Assembly (NCBI RefSeq): GCF_002285435.1
Contig: NZ_NSBT01000043.1
Location: 20,514 to 84,513 of the forward strand
DNA from: Actibacterium ureilyticum
GTDB lineage: Bacteria; Pseudomonadota; Alphaproteobacteria; Rhodobacterales; Rhodobacteraceae
Direction: 5' to 3'
DNA: 64,000 nucleotides
The notes beneath the pieces are model-generated. The model was given only the letters and a program-made list of their open reading frames with translations, searched no databases and had not been told where the DNA came from. Below are positions 42,801 through 49,372 of the stretch, one piece after another. The first letter of the stretch is position 1. Every line of letters starts with the position of its first letter. The position numbers and the translations under genes were made by a program.

Positions 42801-44186
42801 CAGGCCGTCGCGCAAGATGGTCGCCGGAAGCTTGGGGCGGTAGGAGGGTTTCGGCGGCGCGACCGAGGCCATGGCCGCCGATTGCACAAGCTTGGTCGGG
42901 TGTGGGGCCGCGCCAGGGATGTCGATCGCCTGCAGACGGAAGGTCTCGTAGATCGCGTCGGACAGCCGTGCGGCGTCTTCGTCCTCGGCGGTGTCGCGGA
43001 GAGCGTAGTCCAGTTCCTCGGCCTCGATCGGCGCTTCAGGTTTCTCCGGTTGAGCCGCAGAGGTCGCGCGCGATCGGCTGACGGGTTTGCGTGTGGTGGG
43101 GGTAGGATTTCCCGGGAAGAGGGAAGAATGGCCCTGCCCCAATGCAGCTGCCTGATCCAACTTGAGGCGCGGCGGAACCTCAGCAGTGACCCGGGACATC
43201 AGATGCGCCACGTCCGGGGACGTGGGCTGGTGCAGGTCAGCGGTGATGCCGCCCGGCTCACCGCCGCGGCATTTGTCGAAGACAGACATCCGCGTCTCGA
43301 AGCTCGTGCCATGCTTGGCGAAAGCTGCGCCCGATACCGCGCCGGAGAACACCAGATGCGCGGCCTCGGTCAGACGCCCGAAGGTCTCGGCCCAGGCAGG
43401 CGCATCCGGCGCGAAACCGGTTCCGGTGATAGCCACGAGCCGTCCGCCGGGGGCCAGCCGCGCAAGCGCCGAGCGAAGATGTCGGGCCGTCGCCTCGGTC
43501 GACCAACCATCGACATTGGCCACAGCCGAGAAGGGCGGGTTCATCAGGACGACGCTCGGGCTTGAGCAGACATCGAGATGATCGTCGATCTGCGCGGCAT
43601 CGAACTGTGTGACCGGTCGACTTAGGAAAAGCAGCCGAAGAAGATCGACGCGGGTCTCAGCCAACTCGTTCAGCGCAAGGCTGCCGCCGGCGATCTCGGC
43701 CAAGATCGCCAGAAGGCCGGTGCCAGCCGAAGGCTCGAGGACTAGGTCGCGGGGCGTGATCTGCGCGGCTGCCAGAGCCGCAAGGCCCATGGGCAAGGGC
43801 GTGCTGAATTGCTGGAACCGCTCCATCTCTTCCGACCGCCGGGTGTGCGTAGGCAAGAGGCCTGCCACCTTGGCGAGGATCGGCAAGAGCGCCGCAGGCG
43901 AGCCGGCACGCGCAAGCAGCGCCCGACCGAACTTTCGCAGAAAGAGGATCAGCGCCACCTCGCCCGCCTCATAGGCGAGCTTCCAGTCCCAGGCACCGGT
44001 CGCATCGGAACCGCCAAAGGCATGTTCCATCTCGCGGCGCAGGCGCAGCGCGTCGATCTGAAGCCCTTGCGCCAGATCGGGCTGCAGCGCTTCGGCAACA
44101 GCAACGATCGCAGGGACAGGATTTGCTGCCAACGGGACAATGGGCGCAGGCAAGGACACCTGCGCGACAGGGGCAAGATGGGTCAT
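39810..44186 (-). CDS. Strawberry-notch-type helicase with N-terminal methyltransferase domain
   Basis: 1458 aa. An N-terminal Rossmann methylase (about 115-320) has LVLEPSAGTGLLAILAE and VVLMNPPFSAVANV. The helicase part (from about 430) has GDGTGAGKGRQSAGILLDN as motif I, LFDESHAMAN as motif II, and RILIFSDAGGTGRSYHAD and GLGRTNRTNQAQPP as later motifs. Such SNO-type proteins on plasmids and phages combine methylase-like and SF2 helicase domains; proposed roles are anti-restriction or DNA maintenance after transfer. It is co-directional and coupled with the Toprim gene. A hairpin leader and a LexA box lie upstream. Confidence 0.9.
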   Translation of the reverse strand: MTHLAPVAQVSLPAPIVPLAANPVPAIVAVAEALQPDLAQGLQIDALRLRREMEHAFGGSDATGAWDWKLAYEAGEVALILFLRKFGRALLARAGSPAALLPILAKVAGLLPTHTRRSEEMERFQQFSTPLPMGLAALAAAQITPRDLVLEPSAGTGLLAILAEIAGGSLALNELAETRVDLLRLLFLSRPVTQFDAAQIDDHLDVCSSPSVVLMNPPFSAVANVDGWSTEATARHLRSALARLAPGGRLVAITGTGFAPDAPAWAETFGRLTEAAHLVFSGAVSGAAFAKHGTSFETRMSVFDKCRGGEPGGITADLHQPTSPDVAHLMSRVTAEVPPRLKLDQAAALGQGHSSLFPGNPTPTTRKPVSRSRATSAAQPEKPEAPIEAEELDYALRDTAEDEDAARLSDAIYETFRLQAIDIPGAAPHPTKLVQSAAMASVAPPKPSYRPKLPATILRDGLLSDAQLETVIYAGEAHGAYLAGSWTVDETGDVVSAAPEDAADAIGFRRGFFLGDGTGAGKGRQSAGILLDNWCQGRRKALWISKSDKLLEDAQRDWSALGQERLLVTPLSRFAQGRDIPLSEGILFTTYATLRSEERGAKKSRVDQIVDWLGADFDGVILFDESHAMANAAGGKGERGDTMASQQGRAGLRLQHKLPNARVVYVSATGATTVHNLAYAQRLGLWGGEDFPFATRAEFVQAIEAGGVAAMEVLARDLRSLGLYTARSLSYDGVEYEMLEHALTLEQRGIYDAYAGAFAIIHNNLAAAMEAANITGDSGTLNRQAKSAARSAFESAKQRFFGHLLTSMKTPTLIAAIEADLSAGHAAVIQIVSTGEALMERRLTEIPTDEWNDIRCDITPREYVLDYLAHSFPVQLYEPFTDSEGNLSSRPVTRDGQPVECREAVRRRDALIEKLASLPPVPGALDQIVQRFGTDLVAEVTGRSRRIVRKVERHSARLVVENRAGAANLVETQAFMDDQKRILIFSDAGGTGRSYHADLGAKNQRLRVHYLLEPGWKADAAIQGLGRTNRTNQAQPPLFRPVATDVKAEKRFLSTIARRLDTLGAITRGQRQTGGQGLFRPEDNLESPYARDALRQLYRRIYRGDVAGCSLGAFEDATGLNLIDDNGLKDDLPPITTFLNRLLALTIDMQAVLFSVFEELLDQRIEGAIAAGVYDLGLETLRAESFRVTDVQVIYTHPGSGAETQLLTIAEKRRNTPTSLADALEWLDDPQARLLVNSRSGRAAVQVPATSHMLDDGTIEPRLRLIRPLDASTVPAKVMEDTHWLEADRAAFTAAWTAELAEVPEFSDSTLHIVAGLLLPIWKQLPQDETRVYRLQTDDGQRIIGRLVSPAWVATTLAADAPKLSAAQVHALVLEGKTVVRLAEGMELHRSRVMGVNRIELSGFTEAAKDRLKADGFFSEIISWKLRLFCPTDADGVAILDRLLARCPVARLHDRGGC

Positions 44187-44211
44187 CGGGAAACTCCGGA
44201 ATGAAGGACAG

Positions 44212-44255
44212 GATCAGGCCCGGACACCCTCTCTCGGGCAGCCTCGGACCTGATC
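44212..44255 (-). promoter_or_regulatory. Leader hairpin of the strawberry-notch gene
   Basis: Outer arms GATCAGG and CCTGATC (perfect 7 bp in either sense) enclose CCCG/CGGG and an AGAGAGG-containing loop. The sequence from the start codon outward is strongly similar to the leader of the DUF6878 gene (48081-48150). Confidence 0.45.
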
Positions 44256-44313
44256 TTTCCCGGCCCCTCTCTCCCTCTCGCACCAAGGTGTTCCCGACGC
44301 TTGGCTTGATTTT

Positions 44314-44328
44314 GTTCTTGTTATGTTC
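44314..44328. promoter_or_regulatory. LexA (SOS) box, alphaproteobacterial type
   Basis: GTTCTTGTTATGTTC is an exact GTTC-N7-GTTC, the LexA box of alphaproteobacteria, with T-rich flanks as in known boxes. It lies 36 bp before the ATG of the 77-aa gene and 128 bp from the divergent strawberry-notch gene. It is enclosed by inverted arms GCTTGGCT (44299-44306) and AGCCAAGC (44338-44345). Confidence 0.6.
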
Positions 44329-44363
44329 TATGTTCAGAGCCAAGCCAGAATGGGGGTTCCACC

Positions 44364-44597
44364 ATGGAAAGCACCACGCACGCCCTGCCCTGGGAAGTTC
44401 AGCAAGACCGGAGATCTTTGAGCGGTTGGATCGAGGCTCAGGCCCGGCTGAAGCCGGTATCGGACATGGACCGTCTGCCGACCTCAAAGCAGGTAGCCTT
44501 CGCGGAGAAGCTTGCCCGGATCAAGCGCCGCGCCGTCCCGGATGAGTGCTTCCGCGACAAGGGGCTCATGTCGAAGTGGATCGACGGGAACAGGTGA
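44364..44597 (+). CDS. Small hypothetical protein behind a LexA box
   Basis: 77 aa. The C-terminal half (LPTSKQVAFAEKLARIKRRA, then CFRDKGLMSKWIDGNR) resembles a conserved segment I associate with small plasmid proteins and with tails of topoisomerase-like proteins. Highly charged, no membrane segment. No strong SD is visible. The LexA box upstream suggests induction by DNA damage, possibly when single-stranded DNA enters during conjugation. Function unknown. Confidence 0.65.
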   Translation: MESTTHALPWEVQQDRRSLSGWIEAQARLKPVSDMDRLPTSKQVAFAEKLARIKRRAVPDECFRDKGLMSKWIDGNR

Positions 44598-44745
44598 GAG
44601 TGCCGATCAGCGCGTGCAATGCCTGAGAATGATCATGGATCGACTGGGCGGCCATATCATGGCTTGGCAGAATTCACGGGTTCGCCAATCTACGATATTG
44701 CGTATTTAGCTGTTTTGCGTATCTGTAGTATTGCATTCTTAGATA

Positions 44746-44771
44746 TTATGCCATATTATGGCATGGCATAA
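44746..44771. promoter_or_regulatory. Nested palindromic operator upstream of mmyA
   Basis: TTATGCCAT (44746-44754) and ATGGCATAA (44763-44771) are perfect 9-bp arms; nested inside is a second palindrome ATGCCAT-ATT-ATGGCAT. It ends 31 bp before the mmyA ATG, in an AT-rich stretch, and is the probable binding site of the Xre-type MmyA protein. Confidence 0.6.
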
Positions 44772-44802
44772 CGTATGCGAATGCAAACTCTCAGGTTGGC
44801 AA

Positions 44803-45264
44803 ATGTCCGTCTCCCGCGCGAAGCAACGTCAGGCCCAAGACAGGATCAACCAGGCCGCAAGCCTGGCAAAGTCGCTTGAAAAGCCATTCGGCGGCTGGAT
44901 CGCCACATTTCAGGAGGCGATCGGAATGAACGCGCCCGCCCTCGCTGAACGTCTCGATGTCTCGCGCAACTCGATCTACGCGTCGATCCGGAATGAGCAG
45001 GCGGGAACGATCTCGCTGAACCAGCTCGAGAAGATCGCCGACGCCATGGGCGGACGTCTCGTCTATGCCATCGTCCCGCGCGAAGGCCCGGTCGAGGAGA
45101 TCGTCCTCGCCCAAGCGCGCGCGAAAGCCCGCCGCATCATCCAGCGCACACGCGCGCATATGGCCCTCGAGGAGCAGAGCGAGGGCCTGCGGAGCGAAGA
45201 AGAGATGGTGGAGGAACTGGCCGCCGACATCATCCGCGAAGGCCGCCGGGATTTCTGGCAATGA
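44803..45264 (+). CDS. Mobile mystery protein A (Xre-type regulator)
   Basis: 153 aa from the ATG at 44803 (MSVSRAKQRQAQDRINQAAS). The middle has a helix-turn-helix (MNAPALAERLDVSRNSIYAS) followed by SLNQLEKIADAMGGRLVYAI, diagnostic of this family. It always comes with mobile mystery protein B, a Fic protein, and the pair behaves like a toxin-antitoxin-type module on mobile elements. It overlaps the next gene by 4 bp (ATGA). Probably represses its own operon at the palindrome upstream. Confidence 0.9.
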   Translation: MSVSRAKQRQAQDRINQAASLAKSLEKPFGGWIATFQEAIGMNAPALAERLDVSRNSIYASIRNEQAGTISLNQLEKIADAMGGRLVYAIVPREGPVEEIVLAQARAKARRIIQRTRAHMALEEQSEGLRSEEEMVEELAADIIREGRRDFWQ

Positions 45265-45866
45265 CGCTGGAGCTTCATGAACCCGCCGGGGCGACGCCCC
45301 TGACACCGGACGAGTTGCTTGACCTCAAGGCCAAGCACATCGCAACCCGCGGCGAATTGAACGAACTCGAAGGCGAAAACATCATCGCCGGCCTGACCTG
45401 GCTCGACCGTCGGCCCAAATCGTTCGATCTGCTGACCGATGCTGCCGTCCGTGAAATCCACAAGCGCCTTTTCGGCGAGGTCTGGGACTGGGCGGGTGCC
45501 TACCGCCTGACAGAGAAGAACATCGGCGTGCCGGTCTGGCACATCTCGACCGAGCTGCGCACCTGCCTCGATGACGCCCGGTACTGGCGTGACCATAGGA
45601 GCTTTGACCCGCTGGAAGCAACAGCGCGCCTGCATCACCGCCTGGTCTGGATCCATCCCTTCGCCAACGGCAACGGACGTTGGGCGCGGATCATGGCAGA
45701 CGCCTACTTGGCGAAGATCGATCCGGATATTTTTCTCGACTGGTCCGGCGGCGGCACACTGAACGCAGACAGCGCGCACCGCGCTGCCTATATCGCGGCC
45801 TTGAGAGCAGCTGATCAGCACGACTTTGACGCTCTCGTGACGCTCGTCAGGTCAATCGCCCGATAG
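45261..45866 (+). CDS. Mobile mystery protein B (Fic/DOC family)
   Basis: 201 aa. The Fic motif HPFANGNGRWARIMAD (about 131-146) is complete in the H-P-F-x-x-G-N-G-R core. The N-terminal ELNELEGENIIAGLTWLDRR is typical of the family and may act as the inhibitory element. Translated in coupling with mmyA. It is a second Fic protein in the window, quite different from the one at 26.2 kb. Likely an AMP-transferring toxin; not shown biochemically for this family to my knowledge. Confidence 0.9.
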   Translation: MTLELHEPAGATPLTPDELLDLKAKHIATRGELNELEGENIIAGLTWLDRRPKSFDLLTDAAVREIHKRLFGEVWDWAGAYRLTEKNIGVPVWHISTELRTCLDDARYWRDHRSFDPLEATARLHHRLVWIHPFANGNGRWARIMADAYLAKIDPDIFLDWSGGGTLNADSAHRAAYIAALRAADQHDFDALVTLVRSIAR

Positions 45867-45869
45867 TTC

Positions 45870-46514
45870 TCACCCAATCCGCCGCCCGCTTTCCGTGAAG
45901 GTGTACCCGTTGATGATGATCCCCTCCTCGATGGCCTCGTCCGAGGTGAGGTGGTCGTATTCGGCCTCAAGCTGGCGGTAGAGCCAGCGGGCCAGATCTC
46001 GCAGCGCCTCGATTACGCCTTCTTCCGCGTCCTCGGTCGGCGGCTGCCAGGTCGGGCTGTCCCGCGTGACGTCCACCGACATGGTGTATTCATGGTAGTA
46101 GCGGCCACGGTGGCTGGCCTCGGCCTTGAGCTGGTAGAAGTTCCGCCGCTGAATGGCCTGCAGCCGGTCGGCGATGCCATGCAACGTCGCGTCGGCCGGG
46201 GCGTAGTCCCGGATGCGCGCGGCCGCGCCCTTGGAGTGGGACCAATAGCCCTCGTAGCAGGCACCGTCACCCTGGCTCCAGAAGCCAGAGAACCAGATGC
46301 TGGGCTTGGCCCGCGTCCCGCCGCCCATCAGGCGGACGGGGGAGGTCTTCAGGCGGATGCCGAGGATTTCGCAGACCCGCTCGAAATCTTCATAGACCGC
46401 GTCCCACCAGTCGTCGAGCGGCCCTAGGTCACGATACCAGCAGCGCGCCTTTTCCTTGGCCGCATCCGAGAGCTCGGGGAACTGGTAGACGGTGGTGCAG
46501 ATGATCTCAGGCAT
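45870..46514 (-). CDS. Conserved plasmid protein, unknown function
   Basis: 214 aa, SD GGGGAGG before ATG 46514. It opens CTTVYQFPELSDAAKEKARC and has DDWWDAVYEDFERVCEILGI and a Gly/Trp/Tyr-rich centre (WFSGFWSQGDGACYEGYWS). I recognise the style as a conserved protein of rhodobacterial plasmids and some phages, but no function is established. Overlaps the next upstream gene by 8 bp, so it is in the operon that starts at 48080. Confidence 0.75.
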   Translation of the reverse strand: MPEIICTTVYQFPELSDAAKEKARCWYRDLGPLDDWWDAVYEDFERVCEILGIRLKTSPVRLMGGGTRAKPSIWFSGFWSQGDGACYEGYWSHSKGAAARIRDYAPADATLHGIADRLQAIQRRNFYQLKAEASHRGRYYHEYTMSVDVTRDSPTWQPPTEDAEEGVIEALRDLARWLYRQLEAEYDHLTSDEAIEEGIIINGYTFTESGRRIG

Positions 46515-46926
46515 CGACGTCCTCCCCGTTCAGCGCCGCGACCAACCATTCTTGCGTGCTGGACCAGCCGATGGATTTACGAGCGCCGAGATCGATGGCA
46601 TACGCGCCACCGCCAAAGGCGTCGAGGCGCGGCCGGGAACAGGTCAGGGCATACTGAAACCCCCAGAGACCAGTGAGGTCGAGCTCTTCGGCGAGGCGCA
46701 GCACGAAGCGGATGACGGCTTCGACATCGCCGTGGTCGTCATCACGGATCCAGAGGCTGCTGCCCTCGGGGGCATCCTGGCGCGCGATGTCGAAGCCCGC
46801 GACCTCCGGGTCGTCAGCGTCCTGATCCGCAGCGCGGAGTTCCTGAAACAGCGCGATTGCACGGGCAGCCTTGTCGGGGCTGCCGACGTCGATCAGGCAT
46901 GAGAAATGGGTGAAGTAATCCGCCAT
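46507..46926 (-). CDS. Conserved plasmid protein, unknown function
   Basis: 139 aa with SD AGGAGG. Starts MADYFTHFSCLIDVGSPDKA and has LWIRDDDHGDVEAVIRFVLR, features of small acidic plasmid proteins sometimes found beside the preceding gene. pI is clearly acidic. A hairpin CCCGG...CCGGG lies just upstream. No function known. Confidence 0.75.
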   Translation of the reverse strand: MADYFTHFSCLIDVGSPDKAARAIALFQELRAADQDADDPEVAGFDIARQDAPEGSSLWIRDDDHGDVEAVIRFVLRLAEELDLTGLWGFQYALTCSRPRLDAFGGGAYAIDLGARKSIGWSSTQEWLVAALNGEDVDA

Positions 46927-47001
46927 GGGGACCTCCTGAATGGGGAAAACCCGGCCGGGCGACCGGGCGTTGTGTTGGAATGAAGGGGTGGTTGGGGGCG
47001 A

Positions 47002-47199
47002 TCAGCCGGTGGGACTGTCGCCCGCCGCCTGTCGCGCGGCATGCGCGCAGAGCATCTGCCTATAGAAGCGCTTGCGCGCCGTCCGGAAGGTGCGAACGGC
47101 GCGCGTGTCGGGATGCAGCGCCCGGACCGCCGCCCGCAGGACGGCGTAGGGCGAAGCCGTTTCGGGCAAGCCGAGGCGCTGATAGGCTGGATCGGTCAT
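47002..47199 (-). CDS. Small basic hypothetical protein
   Basis: 65 aa, rich in Arg and Ala (AAVRALHPDTRAVRTFRTAR). It starts 1 bp after the stop of the DUF6915 gene, which indicates translational coupling and supports it as real. No family recognised. Confidence 0.6.
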   Translation of the reverse strand: MTDPAYQRLGLPETASPYAVLRAAVRALHPDTRAVRTFRTARKRFYRQMLCAHAARQAAGDSPTG

Positions 47200-47200
47200 C

Positions 47201-47578
47201 TCAGGTGACCTCGACCACGGGCGAGGCGAGATGCGGATCGACCAGCGCCTCGATCTGTGCGGCCCGGCCCATCCAGGGTTCGGGCCGGATCGCCTTTACC
47301 CAGTCGGCGAAGCTCGGGATGAAGCCGAGGTCTTCCCTCACATGCTGTTCCCCGACCCACCGGGTCGGGATGATGCGCCCAGTCGAGAGCGTGAGAGTCT
47401 GACCAAAGATGGTCTCGGCCATGAAGATGCCCTCGGCATGGTGGCGCAGCGCCCGGTGCCGAAAATCGGCTGTGATCTCCTTGCTCTGGTCGAACCAGGA
47501 ATGCACGGCGAGGAAATCCTCGACCGTGCCGCCCCATTTCTTCACCGAAGACAGGGCGTGGTGATACGGATGTGCCAT
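47201..47578 (-). CDS. DUF6915 family protein
   Basis: 125 aa from the ATG at 47578 (GGAGG upstream); the frame is open further into the neighbour but without similarity. Signature: MAHPYHHALSSVKKWGG, FRHRALRHHAEGIFMAETIF, IPTRWVGEQHVREDLGFIPS. The many His residues could bind metal. A conserved protein of plasmids and phages without known function. Confidence 0.8.
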   Translation of the reverse strand: MAHPYHHALSSVKKWGGTVEDFLAVHSWFDQSKEITADFRHRALRHHAEGIFMAETIFGQTLTLSTGRIIPTRWVGEQHVREDLGFIPSFADWVKAIRPEPWMGRAAQIEALVDPHLASPVVEVT

Positions 47579-47588
47579 CGCCGCCTCC

Positions 47589-48080
47589 TCAGAAATCGTG
47601 GGTGGTGAGTTCGGACGAGGTGAAGCGCTCGTTGAACTCGAGGTGGATGGTGCGAGCGCTCGCGTCGAAGCAGAACTCACCGTAGGCCCCGTCGTTGTTT
47701 TCCCAACCTCCATGGGTGTCAGACAGCAAGTCGTAGGCCAGTTGCTCCACGACATCTTCGAGCGAAAGCGCCCGCATCTCGACCTCCGGGTCGTCCCAGG
47801 TCAATGCGGCATAGGCGATCTGGGTCTTGGGGAAAGTGACTTCGGCGTCGCCAGAGTAGGCAGCGATACTCTCAACCTGACCGCTGTCGCCATACCCGTC
47901 GAAACACACAGTCACATGTGTGATGCCCGCGGCAGTCAGGCCATCGAAGAGGCGCTCCTTGTTGGCCGGACGCAAAGCTGCGATCCGCGCGTCACGCTCG
48001 GACTGCCGAGCCAGCACGGCGGCGAAATCAATCCTGGACGGCGCCATCGGCGCGGCCAAGGTGGGTTCGATCTTGGACAT
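47589..48080 (-). CDS. DUF6878 family protein
   Basis: 163 aa from the ATG at 48080. Typical stretches: LTAAGITHVTVCFDGYGDSG, VEQLAYDLLSDTHGGWENND and GAYGEFCFDASARTIHLEFN. Common on rhodobacterial plasmids, function unknown. It is the first gene of a minus-strand operon continuing with DUF6915, and has a hairpin leader like that of the strawberry-notch gene. Confidence 0.82.
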   Translation of the reverse strand: MSKIEPTLAAPMAPSRIDFAAVLARQSERDARIAALRPANKERLFDGLTAAGITHVTVCFDGYGDSGQVESIAAYSGDAEVTFPKTQIAYAALTWDDPEVEMRALSLEDVVEQLAYDLLSDTHGGWENNDGAYGEFCFDASARTIHLEFNERFTSSELTTHDF

Positions 48081-48102
48081 TGGAAACTCCGAAATGAGGG
48101 AA

Positions 48103-48150
48103 AGGATCTGAACCCCGAGGCTCTCTCTCGTCCTCCTAGGCTCACATCCT
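48103..48150 (-). promoter_or_regulatory. Leader hairpin of the DUF6878 gene
   Basis: In mRNA sense: outer arms AGGAT/ATCCT, inner CGAG/CTCG with an AGAGAG-type loop. It is closely similar in sequence to the leader at 44212-44255, including the stretch ACTCCG-AATGA-GG up to the start codon. Confidence 0.4.
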
Positions 48151-48177
48151 CCCCTGCCCTTCTCTGACTCTCGGGCG

Positions 48178-48696
48178 TCACGCCGCGATCTGCAGTGCGC
48201 GAGACGCGAAGACACGCCAGAGCGGATCGACAAGACGGGCATCGAGAACGTCGGCGTGGTGCCGTAGCCGTCGCGCGAGGCTATGTTCATGCCACTCGGC
48301 CGCCCGCATGGCCTGCGCGCGGGTCTGGCTGGCCTCGGACACGACGGCGCGGGCTTCGGCGGCATCCGAGACCGGGTGGCACCATGCGACCCCGCCATCA
48401 TAGGTAGCGCCGGCCAGAACGAGGCGGCCCTCCCTATCGAGGATCGCCAGGATGCGCGGCGCGTCTTCAGGGGTGACATTTTCGACATGAACGATTGCCC
48501 CCTGCATGGCCTCGGCCAGCGTGGCAAACCGCTCCAGGACCTTGGGGTGTGCCTGCCCGGACATGAGAGCCGCGGGCGCATGGCAAGCCGTCGTAAGCGC
48601 AAACGGCAAGTCTTGATCTGCAAGAACGGTCAGGAAGCTCGGCGGCAAACCTGTCTTCTGTGTTTCCGGCTGAGTTTGGAGAGGAATGTCGAACAT
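48178..48696 (-). CDS. Conserved plasmid protein, unknown function
   Basis: 172 aa from the Met at 48696, which has GGAG eight bases upstream; the Met at 48702 is too close to the SD. Pro/Gln-rich start, then a mixed alpha/beta part (GAIVHVENVTPEDAPRILAI, RLVLAGATYDGGVAWCHPVS) and an Arg/His-rich helix at the end. No family recognised. Preceded by a double-stem leader hairpin. Confidence 0.7.
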   Translation of the reverse strand: MFDIPLQTQPETQKTGLPPSFLTVLADQDLPFALTTACHAPAALMSGQAHPKVLERFATLAEAMQGAIVHVENVTPEDAPRILAILDREGRLVLAGATYDGGVAWCHPVSDAAEARAVVSEASQTRAQAMRAAEWHEHSLARRLRHHADVLDARLVDPLWRVFASRALQIAA

Positions 48697-48708
48697 GGGC
48701 ATATCTCC

Positions 48709-48746
48709 GACGGTGCGGAGAGCCTCTCTCCCCGCTTCAAACCGTC
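48709..48746 (-). promoter_or_regulatory. Double-stem leader hairpin
   Basis: In mRNA sense: outer GACGGT... paired with ACCGTC, linker TTGAAG, inner CGGGGAG/CTCTCCG (with a G-U pair possible only in this strand) and loop AGAGG, then GGAG (SD). Same layout as the DUF932 and ParB-like leaders. Confidence 0.6.
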
Positions 48747-48806
48747 AAAGACCAAACCCCCGCCCTCTTCCTCGGAAGGGTGACGGCGGCAGGCTCGCAA
48801 GGCGCG

Positions 48807-49247
48807 TCACAGCTTGCCCTGGGCCCGCAGGCTCAGTTCCGTCCCGGCGCCGACGATGATGTGGTCATGCAGCGTCAGGCCGAAAAACTTACACCACTTC
48901 TGGATCTCCCCGGTCATGCTGAGATCGGCCTCCGACGGTGTCGGATCGCCCGACGGGTGGTTGTGGATCAGGATCAGCGCGCTGGCGTTCAGCATCAGCG
49001 CCCGCTTGATCACCTCGCGTGGATAGACCGGGACATGGTCGACCGTGCCGGTAGACAAAAGCTCATCAGCGATGATGCGGTTCTTGCGGTCGAGATAGAG
49101 GACATGGAAGCGCTCGATGGGACCTCGGACAGTCAGCGCACAATAGTCCATCAGCGCTTGCCAGCTGCCGATGACCGGGTTCTGGCTGAGGTAGCGGCCG
49201 AGGATGTCGCGTGCCTCGAGGATGACAGTTTGTTCCTGGGGGGTCAT
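48807..49247 (-). CDS. RadC-like JAB-domain protein
   Basis: 146 aa. JAMM/JAB metal motif HNHPSGDPTPSEADLSMTG is intact (H-x-H...D). Preceded by LSTGTVDHVPVYPREVIKRA, typical of plasmid RadC-like proteins, which are shorter than chromosomal RadC because they lack the N-terminal HhH region. Thought to act in DNA processing or anti-restriction; exact activity unknown. A GC-rich hairpin lies upstream, but no good SD. Confidence 0.88.
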   Translation of the reverse strand: MTPQEQTVILEARDILGRYLSQNPVIGSWQALMDYCALTVRGPIERFHVLYLDRKNRIIADELLSTGTVDHVPVYPREVIKRALMLNASALILIHNHPSGDPTPSEADLSMTGEIQKWCKFFGLTLHDHIIVGAGTELSLRAQGKL

Positions 49248-49372
49248 GGGGGTCTCGCTGAATTGCGCACACCGAAGTCCCCTGCCCTGTCGGGGCGGGG
49301 CCAGTGGCGTGCATGTGGAAGAGGAAAACGCGACCGCCGCGGATGCAGGCGGCCGCTGTGCCGGGCTTCGAG

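Noticed and set aside
42162..43565. 467-aa plus-strand frame opposite the strawberry-notch gene
   Set aside because: Antisense shadow of conserved helicase sequence, composition is Arg/Gly-biased without domain similarity.
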